NCBI GenBank assembly: GCA_947095585.1
Contig: OX352765.1
Span: forward strand, 62,077,719-62,141,718
From: Nephrocerus scutellatus
Taxonomy: Eukaryota > Arthropoda > Insecta > Diptera > Pipunculidae
DNA length: 64,000 bases
Direction: 5' to 3'
Position 1 is the stretch's first letter, and each line of letters begins with the position of its first letter. Under the pieces are notes generated by a model. The model searched no databases. It was not told the DNA's origin and saw only the letters and a program-made list of their open reading frames with translations. The position numbers and the translations under genes are program-made. Shown here piece by piece: positions 1 through 10,025 of this stretch.

Positions 1-299
1 TCAGTATCATTGGAGTGTAAGGCTCCAACTTCTCACAGATGGGAGCGAGACCTATCTAAATCTCTGCCGAACTATGGATCACGGCACCCGGTTGGAAGAA
101 TGCAATTCCACGCTGAGTAAGAACTCTTGCTGATTAAATACTCTGCCCGCATTTGGGTGTCAACCACAGCCACCACGATGCTCCCACGAGCCGGCCAACC
201 TCAATAACTGGGGATGGAAGGGGAAATCCTTCTGCGGGCTCCCCAGCTCCCGTGGTACCAGACGAATCTCTGGTCAGATTTTCACAGGTAACAACGTAG
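1..299 (-). other. 3' untranslated region of an R1-like retroposon fragment
   Basis: This stretch lies just downstream (minus strand) of the stop codon of the R1-like reverse transcriptase fragment. It has no open frame with family similarity. It is GC-richer than most of the window, as is usual for the 3' tails of R1-group elements. No poly-A tail is visible because the element runs off the window edge. Confidence 0.5.
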
Positions 300-895
300 T
301 TATTTACTGCAGTAGAGTTCCTTACAACTCTGGACACTCTGGACTGGTTGCCCTCCATACATCGCAATATGCACGGATTTACAACTGACTGCTTTTAATC
401 TGTCGGGTGAGGCAACCATAACAGGTTTCCTCCTCGCCCGCCGGCTTAATACAGATTCGAAGATGTATCTATTACTAAGCACGCTAATGCCCAACGCACT
501 CAAGTCCCTTATGTCCAAGTAGATTTGACAGTCGCATAGGATATGCGACCAGTCCTCTCTATAGAAACCGCAGATGCAGCTTACTGTCTCAATGAGGCCT
601 CTCTGATGCAAGAATGCGTCAAAACTGCCATGCTCAGTGAGCAGGACACCCATTTTTGGGCTAAAAGCAAAGTCAGGATTTGTTCTGACGTACTGGACGT
701 CCTTTATAAATCTAAAAGTAACTTTTTTTTTATATAGAGACTTATTGCCAAGGGAGGACTCCCTGAATGACTTGCGTCACGGCAATAAGTTGGGCTAAGC
801 CCATTTTCGCATTCCGACCATCTAGATTGCCATCTAGATATCATTGCTTCTTCAAGGAGTACCTTGCATTGGGCAAGGCCTCCTCCATAAAAAAG
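300..895 (-). pseudogene. R1-like non-LTR retrotransposon ORF2, C-terminal fragment
   Basis: Read on the minus strand this is the C-terminal end of an ORF2 protein from the R1 group. A segment near 820-850 reads SRWQSRWSECENG, resembling the WQxRWD block upstream of the terminal zinc finger in R1 proteins. The stretch EHGSFDAFLHQRG then precedes a C-C-H-C finger (CICGFYREDWSHILCDC). A frameshift near 715-720, beside a run of A/T, separates the two parts. Everything upstream (endonuclease, reverse transcriptase core) is missing, so the copy is 5'-truncated, as is common after incomplete target-primed reverse transcription. It abuts a Gypsy fragment near 900. The clade call rests on motif memory and could be a related Jockey-group element. 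Confidence 0.65.
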
Positions 896-904
896 TTTCA
901 TTTC

Positions 905-1590
905 AAAAACAAAAGAACGTTTAGAACTAGAATGGTCGGAAGAGTGTGACAACGCTTTTAAAAACTTAAAAAGGGATTTGGAACTGAAAACAATGCTGTT
1001 TCATCTTAATGTAAACTCCAAAAAGGCAATCATGGTCAACGCATCCACGCGTTTGAGTTACGCCGAAAAGAAATACTCCATGTTTGATAGAGGACTTCTG
1101 GCAATCTTCAAAGCCATCAAGTTTTTTCGATATTTTGAAGAAGAAAACAGTTAACCGTTTTTTCCGACCATAAACCTCTTGCGAGCGCAATTTTTTTCAA
1201 AAACAGCAAAATCCCCTACAGACGCGACATTTAAAATTTTACGCAATTCATGACTGACATTCGTTACATTAAGGGAATAATAAATATCAAAGCTGAAACT
1301 CTGGCAAGATCTCACATCGAAGTAATCAACTTCAAAAACATCGAAAGTTACATTTCAGGTCAGAAATCAAAAAGTATTTAGAAATATCAAGTCCAAACAC
1401 GGAAATTTCCCTTTACAAGAGGTTCGATTTTTACACATTCACACCGACTTTGTTGAGCCATTGCCACCTTCACAAAGATATACATATATTTTAACATTAG
1501 AAGATAGGTTTACATTGTGGCTAGAGGCAATACCTGTAAGAAACACGAAAACTACGTCAGTTGTCAAGGCTCCTCTGTTCATAACTATGA
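905..1590 (+). pseudogene. Ty3/Gypsy pol fragment: RNase H to integrase
   Basis: A decayed piece of Gypsy polyprotein. From about 915 the frame reads LEWSEECDNAFKNLK and then LSYAEKKYSMFDRGLLAI, the RNase H region that follows the reverse transcriptase thumb. After a frameshift near 1150, VFSDHKPLAS continues the RNase H domain, followed by a remnant of the linker (IKGIINIKAETLARSHIE). Around 1425-1560 the integrase core start is visible as HTDFVEPLPPSQRYTYI. The zinc-binding part of integrase is largely deleted and the core stops before its second catalytic Asp. It does not match Gyp-A, B or C closely, so it is probably a separate family. No LTR is attached. Confidence 0.7.
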
Positions 1591-1995
1591 GAGTAACGAT
1601 TCTATTGGCGAGAATACAATAAACTCACTTTTGATTATAGTTATATTACGCGATTTAATATCTCAACGAAATTAAACACGTCTTTCTTATTTTACTGACA
1701 AGCGGAAACGGAAATAGTTTTTATTATGATTTAAACATTAGTACGAGTAAAGTATGATGGAAAAATATGTCAAATATATGTTATTTTATGTGTTGTTCAC
1801 ACGACTAGGTGGCGTGTTCACACGACCTTCTCCCGATTAATTTACTCCTGGCAATCCTTTTCCTTATCCTAAAGCCATTTTGGGGTTGTTTTTGTTCTTT
1901 TGGAGTTACACCTTGGTACTGGTTATGATTCGGAATGTTCAGAATCGTCTTTTGATTTTATATCGTTTAGTGGTTCTGTGGTTCGGATAGATAGA
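1591..1995 (+). other. Unassigned AT-rich spacer
   Basis: No reading frame, LTR ends or family match seen. The segment contains a short direct repeat around 1795-1830 (gttcacacga twice). Similarity to Gyp-A copy 2 begins abruptly near 1996, so this is either the remnant of another element or a diverged 5' end of Gyp-A. Confidence 0.3.
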
Positions 1996-2652
1996 GCGAA
2001 AAACGGCTACTTCGGTAGAAAAGGGTGGTGTGTCAAACATGGAGGCGATGTTGCAAGTTCTAATGCAACAAATGAATAGCAAGTTTGACCAGCAGAGATA
2101 ACAAATGCAGCGGCAAAGTGAACAAGGTGAAGAGTAAAGAAAAGATTTGAATTCTCAAATGCAGCAGCAAATTCAACAATCGCAGCAACAGAATTAAGAG
2201 ATTAAAAAAGAGTAGATTCAGCAAATGCAAGAATCGCAGCAACAGAGTCAGGAGAATAAAGAGAAGAATTTAGAATTCAGATCCAAACTAAACGAGAAGT
2301 TGGAACAGCAAAGTCAACAATCGCAGAAACAAAGCCAAGAACTGAACAAGGAAATTTATCAGCAAACTTAAAAGCTTAATAGCAATCACTTAGAGGTGAA
2401 ATGAGCGGAATTCAAGAAACGCTCAAAGAAGAAATAAATGGAGTTTAAACAACGCTAAAAGATGAGATGAGTGAAATTCAAGCAACAATTCAAGAAGAAG
2501 TGAGATCTTTCGAGACGAATGTGAGAGAAAAAGTGAATGGTCTGGAAGGCAAAATTTGAGACCCGTTTGGATAGTCGTACCCATTTCGTCAGGGAAAACA
2601 TTCAACAAACCAGTACAAGAGTAATTCCAGAATTCCCTAGCAACCACGAGAG
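1996..2652 (+). pseudogene. Gyp-A copy 1 gag remnant (Gln-rich coiled coil)
   Basis: The segment encodes a long Gln/Glu/Lys-rich helix (QQMQRQSEQ, QQIQQSQQQ and similar), a coiled-coil predicted to mediate Gag assembly. It aligns with minus-strand 31.8-32.4 kb. Many Gln codons have become stops (cag to tag, caa to taa), for example near 2098, 2136, 2195 and 2212. The segment ends in a stretch like KFETRLDSRTHFVREN. The rest of Gag, including the zinc knuckle, is deleted. Known: coiled coils are common in Gypsy Gag. Inferred: the role in this family. Confidence 0.65.
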
Positions 2653-3560
2653 ATGTCACTTGATCTGAAGAACCACGTGTTAAAATGGTGTAACGGGGAA
2701 GTACCCCTGCAAATAAACGACAACCGGAGAGGTGGGCTAAGAGTCATTTCTGACGAAAAAGTGGAGATACCACCGATGTGCGAGAAAATCCTCTATGGCA
2801 AGGTAAACGGTGATCTTGGGGACAGGAGAGTAGGAATAGTGGAGCCAACCAATTTTAACAAGGACGGACTAATATGCGGAAGAACTCTAAAGAATCTCCA
2901 GCCCAAGATACCAGTGATAATAATGAACGTTAGCCCATCACAGAAGGTAATAAGAGAAGGATGAGTCATTGGAAAGACTCAGGGAGTAAGCTGTGTCGCA
3001 AACTGTCAGCCTGTAAAAGTAAATACGCCACTAGATCTAGAAAGGAAGCAGATAATTCCAGCAGCACAGCGACAAGCAGCAGAACAGGCGCTAGAGCAAT
3101 TTGCTGACGTTTTTGCTGTCAGCGACGACGACATGGGTAAAACCAATATAGTACGACATCAAATCGATACAGGAAATGCGACTCCAATTCGACAGGCACC
3201 AAGACGATTACCACTTGCTAAGCAACAAGAGGCAGAAACACTGGTCAAGAAGATGGAACGTGACGGAATAATAGAGAAGTCCAAAAGCCCATGGAGGTTA
3301 CCTGTGGTACTTGTTCAAAAGAAAGATGGTTCAACGAGATTTTGTGTGGACTATCGGAAACTGAACGATGTCACCAAGTAGGATAGTTATCCATTACCAC
3401 GTATAGACGACACGTTGGACACCTTATCGGGAGCCAGAATCTTCAGTACATTGCATCTGAAAAGTGGATACTGGCAGGTACGACGACGACGACAAGGAGA
3501 AGACAGTATTAACTGCGGGAAACGGCTTGTATCAATTTTCTGTAATGCAATTGCCGCAGA
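2653..3560 (+). pseudogene. Gyp-A copy 1 protease tail and reverse transcriptase N-terminus
   Basis: Begins with SLDLKNHVLKW, the end of the aspartic protease, and a linker matching copy 2 on the minus strand. Then comes the reverse transcriptase entry, with [20 protein letters not shown] (thumb-proximal N-terminus), [10 protein letters not shown] and [20 protein letters not shown] (fingers). A stop at 3379 follows VTK, and the frame continues [18 protein letters not shown] and [13 protein letters not shown]. Frameshifts near 3485 lead to [12 protein letters not shown] before the copy jumps to integrase. The catalytic YxDD block is deleted, so there is no polymerase activity. Confidence 0.8.
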
Positions 3561-3935
3561 GATGTGGAAGACTGGTGCCGAAAGTGTGATACATGTGCCG
3601 CAAGCAAAGGACCACAACCAAAACAGTAGGAAAAATGCAACAGTAAAATGTTGAAGCACCATTTGAGCTGGTGGCATTGGACCCAGAAACAAGAACAGAG
3701 ATGGAAATCGCTACATACTCGTTTGCATTGATTACTTCAGTAAATGACCAGAAGTATATCCCATCGCAAACCAGGAAGCTAGCACGGTGGCTAGGGGGCA
3801 TTCGTGGACAATTGGATCAGCAGATTTGGAGTACCACTGGAATTATATTCCGATCAAGGGCGGAATTTTGAATCGCTAGTCTTTCAAGAGCTGCTTCAAG
3901 TACTCAACATCAAGAAAACGAAGACTACTCGGTTA
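3561..3935 (+). pseudogene. Gyp-A copy 1 integrase fragment
   Basis: The zinc-binding H2C2 end is visible as [14 protein letters not shown] (about 3575-3610). The catalytic core follows in two frames and can be aligned with copy 2: positions 3650-3790 cover the first catalytic Asp region, degraded, and YSDQGRNFESLVFQEL (about 3850-3890) holds the second catalytic Asp. The fragment ends at about 3935, before the catalytic Glu, where Gyp-E sequence begins. At least three frameshifts and several stops are present. Confidence 0.75.
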
Positions 3936-4445
3936 CATCCACCCGTTCTCGTTCTGCCAGCCATGACCGACAATCTTCTCTTGGGGTTAGATTTCCTAAC
4001 AAAGACAGAAGCCACGCTGAGCTGCAGATTGATTACACTTACATTACGAGACAAAACCACAGTGATTGAATCTACAGGCGTAGCAACGTGTACAATTCTA
4101 CGAGCAGAAGAACAACACCAAGCAAAAGATGACAAGAACGAAAGTAAACAGGACGAACAGAGCACAGAAATCGAACCAAAACCCCAGGGTAACATGTTCA
4201 AATCATGTAGCCAACGGCTTCCAGTCAGCGAAAATCAACTAATCGCACAATTCTTAGAGAAAGATTAATCAAAAGTTGGACGACATCAAGGGAACATCGA
4301 ACATTACCGAACACAAGATAGTAATGCGAGATGACAGACCGATCAAACAGCGATACTACCCAAAGAACCCGGCAATGCAAGCTGTAATCCATAAGGAAAT
4401 AAATGAATTAATTCAAAAGGGATGTATTGAACCCTCAACCCAATT
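3936..4445 (+). pseudogene. Gyp-E fragment: protease end to reverse transcriptase entry
   Basis: A different Ty3/Gypsy family begins at the junction. The frame reads ILLGLDF-type residues (LLLGLDFLTKTEATLSC), typical of the end of the retropepsin flap region, then a Lys/Glu/Gln-rich linker of about 60 residues. A polyprotein stretch follows with TSNITEHKIVMRDDRPIKQR and INELIQKGCIEPS, which introduces the reverse transcriptase. The frame breaks at a stop at 4266-4268 and is resumed about 10 bases later. The copy ends where errantiviral env sequence starts, near 4446. Confidence 0.75.
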
Positions 4446-4692
4446 ATACCAAATCAAATGATTTAACTTTCAAAGAATTAAATAATCAAAATATAAAAAA
4501 CTTAACAGAAATTCAAGAATTAAAATACAAACACGACTAGACAAATTTAACTATGTATATGATAATTTTAACAATTATATTGATCATAATCTTTTATATC
4601 TATATTAAATGTAAAAATAAAAAATTAAAATTAAAAATAATGTCAATCTTCCACGATTCGCTTTTCGACCCACAGAAGACTTTAGGAGGAGG
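4446..4692 (+). pseudogene. Errantiviral env C-terminal remnant (Gyp-B)
   Basis: The frame covers the last part of an insect errantivirus envelope-type protein. A hydrophobic run of Ile/Leu/Tyr at about 4553-4610 is the predicted membrane anchor. It is followed by a basic Lys-rich cytoplasmic tail and a C-terminus ending in a Gly-Gly-Gly-Val stretch that overlaps the polypurine tract next to the LTR. One in-frame stop lies near 4538. Only about 80 residues remain and the rest of env is absent. The position directly before an LTR matches the errantivirus layout gag-pol-env-LTR. Confidence 0.65.
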
Positions 4693-4867
4693 TGTTATGT
4701 CAGAGCCATCTTGTACGTCCCAACAAATATCAACAAACCAATATAAAGATAAACAAATCCTGGACTTTAAATTCAACCAGTAAATGTAATGCGTAGAAAT
4801 CACTACAAAGTTGCACGTCAGCACTTTTGCCATTTAAATGTATCTCATCCAGACTTAAAAAATATAG

Positions 4868-5047
4868 CTGCGTTAGGAATTAAGCATTATAAACAGATCG
4901 CTATGTAAACAATATAGATTTTATCATCCGCAGTCAAAATGCTGCGTTAGCAATTAAGCATTATAAACAGATCGCTATGTAAACAATATAGATTTCATCA
5001 TCAGCAGTCAAAATGCTGCGTTAGCAATAAGGCATTATAAAAAGGGA
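4868..5047 (+). repeat. 74-bp direct repeat inside the Gyp-B LTR
   Basis: About 2.4 copies of a 74-bp unit starting gctgcgttag and containing cagatcgctatgtaaac, just upstream of the TATA box. The position suggests duplicated U3 promoter or enhancer sequence; the function is inferred. Confidence 0.85.
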
Positions 5048-5071
5048 ACGCATGATCTCAAATCTTCAGTC
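5036..5071 (+). promoter_or_regulatory. Gyp-B LTR core promoter
   Basis: TATAAAAA at 5036-5043 is followed 30 bases downstream by the insect initiator TCAGTC at 5066-5071. Spacing and motifs fit an RNA polymerase II start, and so define the U3/R boundary of the LTR. Confidence 0.7.
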
Positions 5072-5221
5072 TTTAAGCAGTCACCACGTACAGCTGAAAA
5101 TTTCCCCCACCAGTGGTAAGGTATCCGAACCTCTAGTTTAAATTCTCAAATAATAAAGATATCCGTTTAAAAAAAATTAAAAATATTGTTTTTTAACTAA
5201 ACGTAAATCCTTTATTAAAAT

Positions 5222-5239
5222 TGGCGCATTCGGTAGGAT
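5222..5239 (+). other. Primer binding site, tRNA-Ser type (Gyp-B)
   Basis: TGGCGCATTCGGTAGGAT differs by one base from the tRNA-Ser primer site used by 17.6, 297 and ZAM. It starts one base after the LTR end, as in those elements. Confidence 0.85.
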
Positions 5240-5418
5240 TGACTAAATAGAACGAAAATCTATTAATTTAAAATGTAAATCCGTGAAACGAACAAAAACG
5301 CGAAAATCTGCAAACCGCGTGGAAACATTGAAAGTGAAAAGTGTTCCATTGATGAACGAATGTCATCAATTTACATTTTAACAAATTCAATGCTTAAGCA
5401 CTAAATAAAGTAAAAAAA
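5240..5418 (+). other. Gyp-B 5' leader
   Basis: Untranslated leader between the primer site and the tandem block. It is AT-rich with no frame and no other feature recognised. Confidence 0.5.
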
Positions 5419-6590
5419 ACAACCCATAAAAATTAAAATTTTTCATGTAAATTCTCTAATCGCAGATACATGTGTGCAAGTATTCATACTTGAACACCTC
5501 AAAAACTCTGTCACTTTGAAAACTAACCTATGGATATGGTTTCGGATACGGATTGTGCAATTCATAAGAGACATTAGTAAACAAAATACATACATATTAC
5601 TTAAAGATGAAATGGAATGTTCATAATCGATTCGTCTGTTATACTATTACGCACATTCATGTTAACCTTGCGAAATGGCATTAATAATGATTCTGTAAGT
5701 CGGAGTAATGTATATTGTTGCTTGAGAAATGATGTGAAACCGAAATTTTCTGTTTTCGTTCATTATTAGAAATAATGACATCATTAATAACCGTGTAGGT
5801 GCCGAGTTAAAAATATGGCGACGCAAACTCGTAGTGCTGCCATGAACAGGCAGAATAGATTTTGCAATCAAAATCCACCAAACCAAGCAGCGCAGCCGAC
5901 TGCGCAGCGCACCCGCACACAGTCGTTGAAGTGCGACGGTATTTAAAAAAATGTATAAGGGCCTTGCGGCCGAACCTGGGACCCGATCACTACCAAATTT
6001 TAGAAAAAGTATTGTTTATTGGGTATACACATGTGTGTAAAATTTGAAAAAAGTCGGGTAATTTTTATTTTAAATTTGTATGGGAGCTCCATGAACCCGG
6101 GGCCCGATCACTTTCAAATTTTAAAAGAAAGTATTGTCACCGGAAATACACATGTGTACAAAATTTCAGGAAAATCGGGCTTTAGGAAGTGCGTTAAAAA
6201 TTGACAATTAAAAAAAGTAAATTTGTATGGGAGCCCCCCGACCCCGGGGCCCGATAGATTCAAATATTTTACAAAAAGTTTTATCCATCGGAAATACACA
6301 TGCGTATTAAATTTGAAGAAAATCGGGAACTTTTTTCATAAAATTTGTATGGGTGCCCCTCCGACCCAGGGGCCCGATCTCTCCAAAATTTTTACAAAAA
6401 GTGTTTTCCATCACATTTGTATAAAATTTTAAAAAAAATCGGGTAAATTTTGTAAAATATTTGTATGGGAGCACGACCCCGAGGTCCAAGGGGCCTCAAA
6501 TTTTAATAAAAAGTATTGTCACCGGAAATACACATGTGTGCAAAATTTCAATAAAATCGGGCCTTGGGATACAAACTGACAAACCGACAC
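5419..6590 (+). repeat. GC-palindrome tandem block, copy 1 (in the Gyp-B leader)
   Basis: The block starts with acaacccataaaaattaaaa and contains about five tandem units of roughly 120 bp from 5960 on. Each unit has a GC-rich core (ccccccgaccccggggcccg or variants, near 5980, 6100, 6245, 6365 and 6480) and an AT-rich part with acacatgtgt and aaaatcggg. The GC core is nearly self-complementary and could form a stem. The same block, with the same opening sequence, occurs inside Gyp-B pol at 8790 and 13161. That suggests an independent module rather than part of the leader. Confidence 0.8.
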
Positions 6591-6817
6591 CGATATTAAA
6601 ATGTAAATTATTTAGTAACCAAAAATAATGAAAATAATTAATGTTACGAAACCTCATAGAGTGGAAATAATTTCAAGAAAAATGTGGAACCAACAATAAA
6701 ACCAATAAAAACTCATTTCATGAAAAGTGAAGAAAATTATGAAGAATCAATAAAAAAAAACAACAAAAACAAACTGAAGAAAAGTGGTATGATCGAATGC
6801 CCCAACGTGATCGATAA
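6591..6817 (+). other. Gyp-B leader between tandem block and gag
   Basis: AT-rich untranslated sequence with A runs, leading to the gag start codon at 6818. No other signal is seen. Confidence 0.45.
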
Positions 6818-7048
6818 ATGAAGAGATTATTCAACCCTTACAAACAGCAACAGTCTTCTAATAACTCAAGCTCCGAAGAGGACGACGCAAGCACCATGGC
6901 GGACAATCAACACGAACAACAACAACCACCGCTATGAGTTGGTAATAATATTAATAATAATAATATATTAAGAAGTTTACAATTAAATCCATTAAAGTAT
7001 ATAGAAAGACTTACCACTTTTGATGGAAGAACAGAAGATCTTCCAATT
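6818..7048 (+). pseudogene. Gyp-B copy 1 gag, N-terminal part
   Basis: Starts MKRLFNPYKQQQ and runs through an acidic and Gln-rich segment to LNPLKYIERLTTFDGRTED, the usual entry to the errantiviral Gag capsid region. A stop (tga) interrupts at about 6937. The frame is then split at 7049 by a MITE insertion. The capsid continues on the other side of the MITE at 7544. Confidence 0.7.
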
Positions 7049-7543
7049 GGCTAAAATACAGTATAGCATACAATGGGTAAGGGCTTTGGGACACATCTCT
7101 CCCGAAAGCTACCACGGAGCAGTTCTCAGTTTCTGAGAAAGGGGCTTCTAAAGATTGCATTTATTTTCAGAAAAGTGCGTTTTTCAGTGACGTGAAGTGA
7201 AATGGCTGTGTAGAACTACTATTCAACTTTAATTTAATACCAACATTTACACCTGCCCCCTATAAACCCGCCCACTATTTTTCTTTTATGGAAAAGACAG
7301 TTTTTTGATTCTAAGTCTGCCGAATTGGGTTTGATTGGCTTCATTCAAGAATGGTAATTTTATTACCTTTCATATGGCACCAATTAGCCCCTAAATCTCC
7401 CACAAACTACTGAGAAAATTGCATTTTTCAAAAAAATACTCAAAACTTTGGCAGCACACTTTTTTGGTGTGTGGGCGGTGGGTGGTGGGCGGGGGAGTGG
7501 CAAGTGGTCAAAATACCGTTGTACGCTATACTGTATATTTACT
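7049..7543 (+). mobile_element. Non-autonomous DNA transposon (MITE), copy 1
   Basis: A 495-bp insertion in gag. Imperfect terminal inverted repeats are visible: the left end reads ctaaaatacagtatagca and the right end, reverse-complemented, reads agtaaatatacagtatagc. A 9-base direct duplication cttccaatt flanks it (7040-7048 and 7544-7552), restoring the gag frame when removed conceptually. No transposase is encoded. The 8-9 base duplication suggests a hAT-, Merlin- or Mutator-type mobiliser; the superfamily is undecided. A second copy sits at the same gag site at 24.7-25.2 kb. Confidence 0.8.
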
Positions 7544-8351
7544 CTTCCAATTTTTATTCAAAATGTCGATGACATTATTCCCACTTTATTGGAATACAAT
7601 GACCAGGGCCAAAAAATGTGCATTAATTTGCTAAAATCAAAATTTATAGGTAGAGTTAGACAAAGTATAGAAATTCATACCCACTTAACGACATGGACAG
7701 ATATCAAAGCAATGCTAATAGAAAATTTCGGTGGCTTTAAAAATAGCAACCAATTATATGAGGAATTGAGAAATTCTCAGTACAGAGGGGATGTTATAAA
7801 ATTTTATAACTACATTCAGAAAACCCTCTTTTCATTAAATGAAAAATGCCAACAGGAAAATAACCTCTTAGATATTCCTAGAAATAACCAAACGGCACTT
7901 AATATCTTTAAAGAAACATTGCCAACTCATATGAGGACAATCCTCCATGCTCAAAAACCAGACACCATGGAGTTAGCACTTTATGAGTTAAATAGTGCAG
8001 GATCTGTCATAAGACAAAACAACGATGTAGACAGCAATGAAAAACAAAAACACTATCATAAAAAATTAGAAAATAGGTATGAGCACAAAAATAGTAATAA
8101 TTTTAAAAACCCTAATAACCCCTTCAGAAATAAATACAATAGGGAAAATAATAACAACAAAAATAATAATAATAACAATTATAGCAGCAACTATAACCCC
8201 AACAACTATAGACAACAACCCCTATGGATGTTGATTCTACATCTTCTCAAATCAAACGAATACCAAAAGCTAATTATGCGGAAGATACAGGAGGTAATAC
8301 AAATTTTCGGTATGCAGTCTCGGAACAAGAAGCGGAATGCCCTTTATTAAA
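7544..8351 (+). pseudogene. Gyp-B copy 1 gag, capsid to C-terminus
   Basis: Continues the errantiviral Gag after the MITE: PIFIQNVDDIIPTLLEYN, KFIGRVRQSIEIHTHL and IENFGGFKNSNQLYEELRN are conserved capsid blocks. The C-terminal half is Asn-rich (8080-8215), replacing a zinc knuckle as in 17.6-type Gag. A frameshift near 8218 shifts the last part, which reads PMDVDSTSSQIKRIPKANY in the next frame and stops at 8349. The stretch of roughly 230 codons after the MITE is otherwise open. The pol frame overlaps the end of gag, as expected for a -1 frameshift element. Confidence 0.8.
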
Positions 8352-8789
8352 TTAAAAAAAGGACAAACAACTTTCAGAATACTCATTGATCCAGGAGTAA
8401 CTAATAGCCTTCTTAGAGAAGTAGACGCTCCAAAGAAATTTATTAAAATAAAAAGAAATCCTCTAATTATAAAAACTTGTGGGAACCCAGTAACTATAAA
8501 TAAAGAAATTATAATACCTAAGGATCAATTTATTTTTCAGTCATTGAAGATTGTGAATTTCAAATCACATTCAGTTCAGAATACAACGGAATATAGGGAA
8601 TAATATTTAATTCCAAATAATTGTGTAATCAATTACAAAAATAAAATATTGAAGTTGAACGTTAATGACATACTTTTCTTCCTCAATAGAAATAAAGAAG
8701 AAGGATATGAAAGTACAATCAATTACTTTAATAATATTTCACCTCTTAATACAATTATTGATCATTCTTTTAAGAACTCAGAAGAAAAT
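8337..8789 (+). pseudogene. Gyp-B copy 1 protease
   Basis: Aspartic protease start of pol. The catalytic motif reads LIDPGVTNSLL (8382-8412): the Thr of the D-T-G triad is replaced by Pro, whereas copy 2 has LIDTGATN at 25916. The fold continues with PLIIKTCGNPVTINKEI. After a stop near 8601 the linker reads NDILFFLNRNKEEGYESTIN. At about 8790 the frame runs into the GC-palindrome block and is lost. Inactive by both the Pro change and the disruption. Confidence 0.75.
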
Positions 8790-9430
8790 ATATAAAAAAC
8801 AACCCATAAAAATTAAAATTTTTCGTGTAAATTCTCTAATCGGGAATACAAATGTGCAGTTTGAATAAAATCGGGTAAATTTTTTAAAATTTTTGTTAGA
8901 GAGCCCCCCGACCGTGGGGCCATTCCACTTCCAAATTTTTACAAAATGTGTTGTCCATCGGAGATACACATGCATATAAAATTTCAAGAAAATCGGGTAA
9001 ATTTTGTAAACAATTTGTATTAGTGCCCCCCGACCCCGGAGCCCGATTGCTTCAAAATTTTTACAAAAAGTGTTATCCATCGGAGATACACATGTGTATA
9101 CAATTTTAAGAAAATCGGGTACTTTTTTTATAAGATAAAGATATAAGACTCCGGGGCTCGATCACTTCAAAAATTTTACAAAAAGTGTTTTTGATTGGAG
9201 ATACACATGTGTAAAAAATTTGAAGAAAATCGGGTACTTATTGTAAATATTTGAATGAGAGCCCCCCGACGCCACGGCCCGAGGGGCCCCAATTTTTAAT
9301 AGAAAGTGTTGTCATGGGAGATACAAAATTTCAATATAATCGGGCTTTGGGAAGTGGGTTAAAAATTGATCACAAGATTTGGTGTGCCAACCAGCCAGCC
9401 AGCCACAAACAAGTGAAGTTAATATAGAGA
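8790..9430 (+). repeat. GC-palindrome tandem block, copy 2 (inside Gyp-B pol)
   Basis: Starts acaacccataaaaattaaaa, exactly as the leader block does at 5419, and has about four units of about 120 bp with cores near 8903, 9022, 9150 and 9260. It interrupts pol: sequence before it (aactcagaagaaa) and after it (aataaattaataaaattatt) is contiguous in copy 2 of Gyp-B at 26345-26370. Near its end gccaaccagccagccagcc forms a short repeat. No coding potential is seen. Confidence 0.85.
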
Positions 9431-10025
9431 ATTTAATAAAAATAAATTAATAAAATTATTAAAAACTCACAAAAATTCTTTTTACATTCCACTTCGCCTT
9501 ATAACGCCCCAATCTGGGTCGTACCTAAAAAAAAGAAGACCACGCTGGTAATAAAGAGTGGCGAATCGTAATAGACTACAGAACATTAATAATATTAGTA
9601 CATTAACTGGACATTGTGAGTTTTTACGAATGCCATTCGGTTTAAAGAATACACCCGCAACCTTTCAAAGACTCATGAATGAAGTCTTGAAAGACTACAT
9701 AGGAAAAATATTCTACGTTTATTTAGATGATATCATAATATTTTCCTACAAGAACATATGGATTCACTCCATAAAATCTTATTGACACTTAAGAACGCAA
9801 ATCTTAAAGTATCATTAAACAAATCTGAATTTCTACGTAAAGAAACAGAATTTTTAGGGCACGTAGGGACACCAAATGGTGTAAAACCAAACCCAGAGAA
9901 AATAGAAACTATAAAAAATGTTCCTATCCCAAAAACAGTAAAAAAAATCCAAAGCTTTCTAGGTTTAACAGGGTACTACAGAAAATTTATAGATGACTAT
10001 GCAAAAATAATTAAACCTTTAACTT
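9431..10025 (+). pseudogene. Gyp-B copy 1 reverse transcriptase fragment
   Basis: Resumes pol after the block: [11 protein letters not shown] region, then a deletion of about 125 bases relative to copy 2, then [27 protein letters not shown] (palm entry). [11 protein letters not shown] holds the catalytic YLDD at 9720-9731. A 7-base deletion after that motif shifts the frame. The thumb continues as [20 protein letters not shown] and [17 protein letters not shown]. It ends at the Gyp-C LTR, inserted after cctttaact at 10025. Confidence 0.85.

Larger units (their letters stand above)
1996..3935 (+). mobile_element. Gyp-A copy 1, Ty3/Gypsy remnant with internal deletions
   Basis: Internal region of a Ty3/Gypsy element, colinear with the minus-strand copy at 27.4-32.7 kb but reduced to under 2 kb by at least two deletions. 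The first joins gag to the protease end (about 2612-2653). The second joins the reverse transcriptase palm to the integrase (about 3555). No LTR is identifiable at either end. The downstream neighbour is a fragment of another family, Gyp-E, joined in the integrase core near 3936. The three coding parts are listed separately. Confidence 0.75.
4693..5220 (+). repeat. Gyp-B long terminal repeat
   Basis: The LTR lies between the env tail with its purine tract (taggaggaggtg, ends about 4692) and a tRNA-Ser primer site starting at 5222. It holds an internal 74-bp repeat, a TATA box and an initiator, and a conserved R-region motif at 5101. Because env lies upstream and leader-gag downstream, it looks like one LTR shared by two head-to-tail elements. 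The exact first base is uncertain by a few bases. Confidence 0.75.

Noticed and set aside
2060..2242. Leu-rich minus-strand frame
   Set aside because: Antisense of the Gln-rich gag coiled coil; an artefact of cag/caa repeats.
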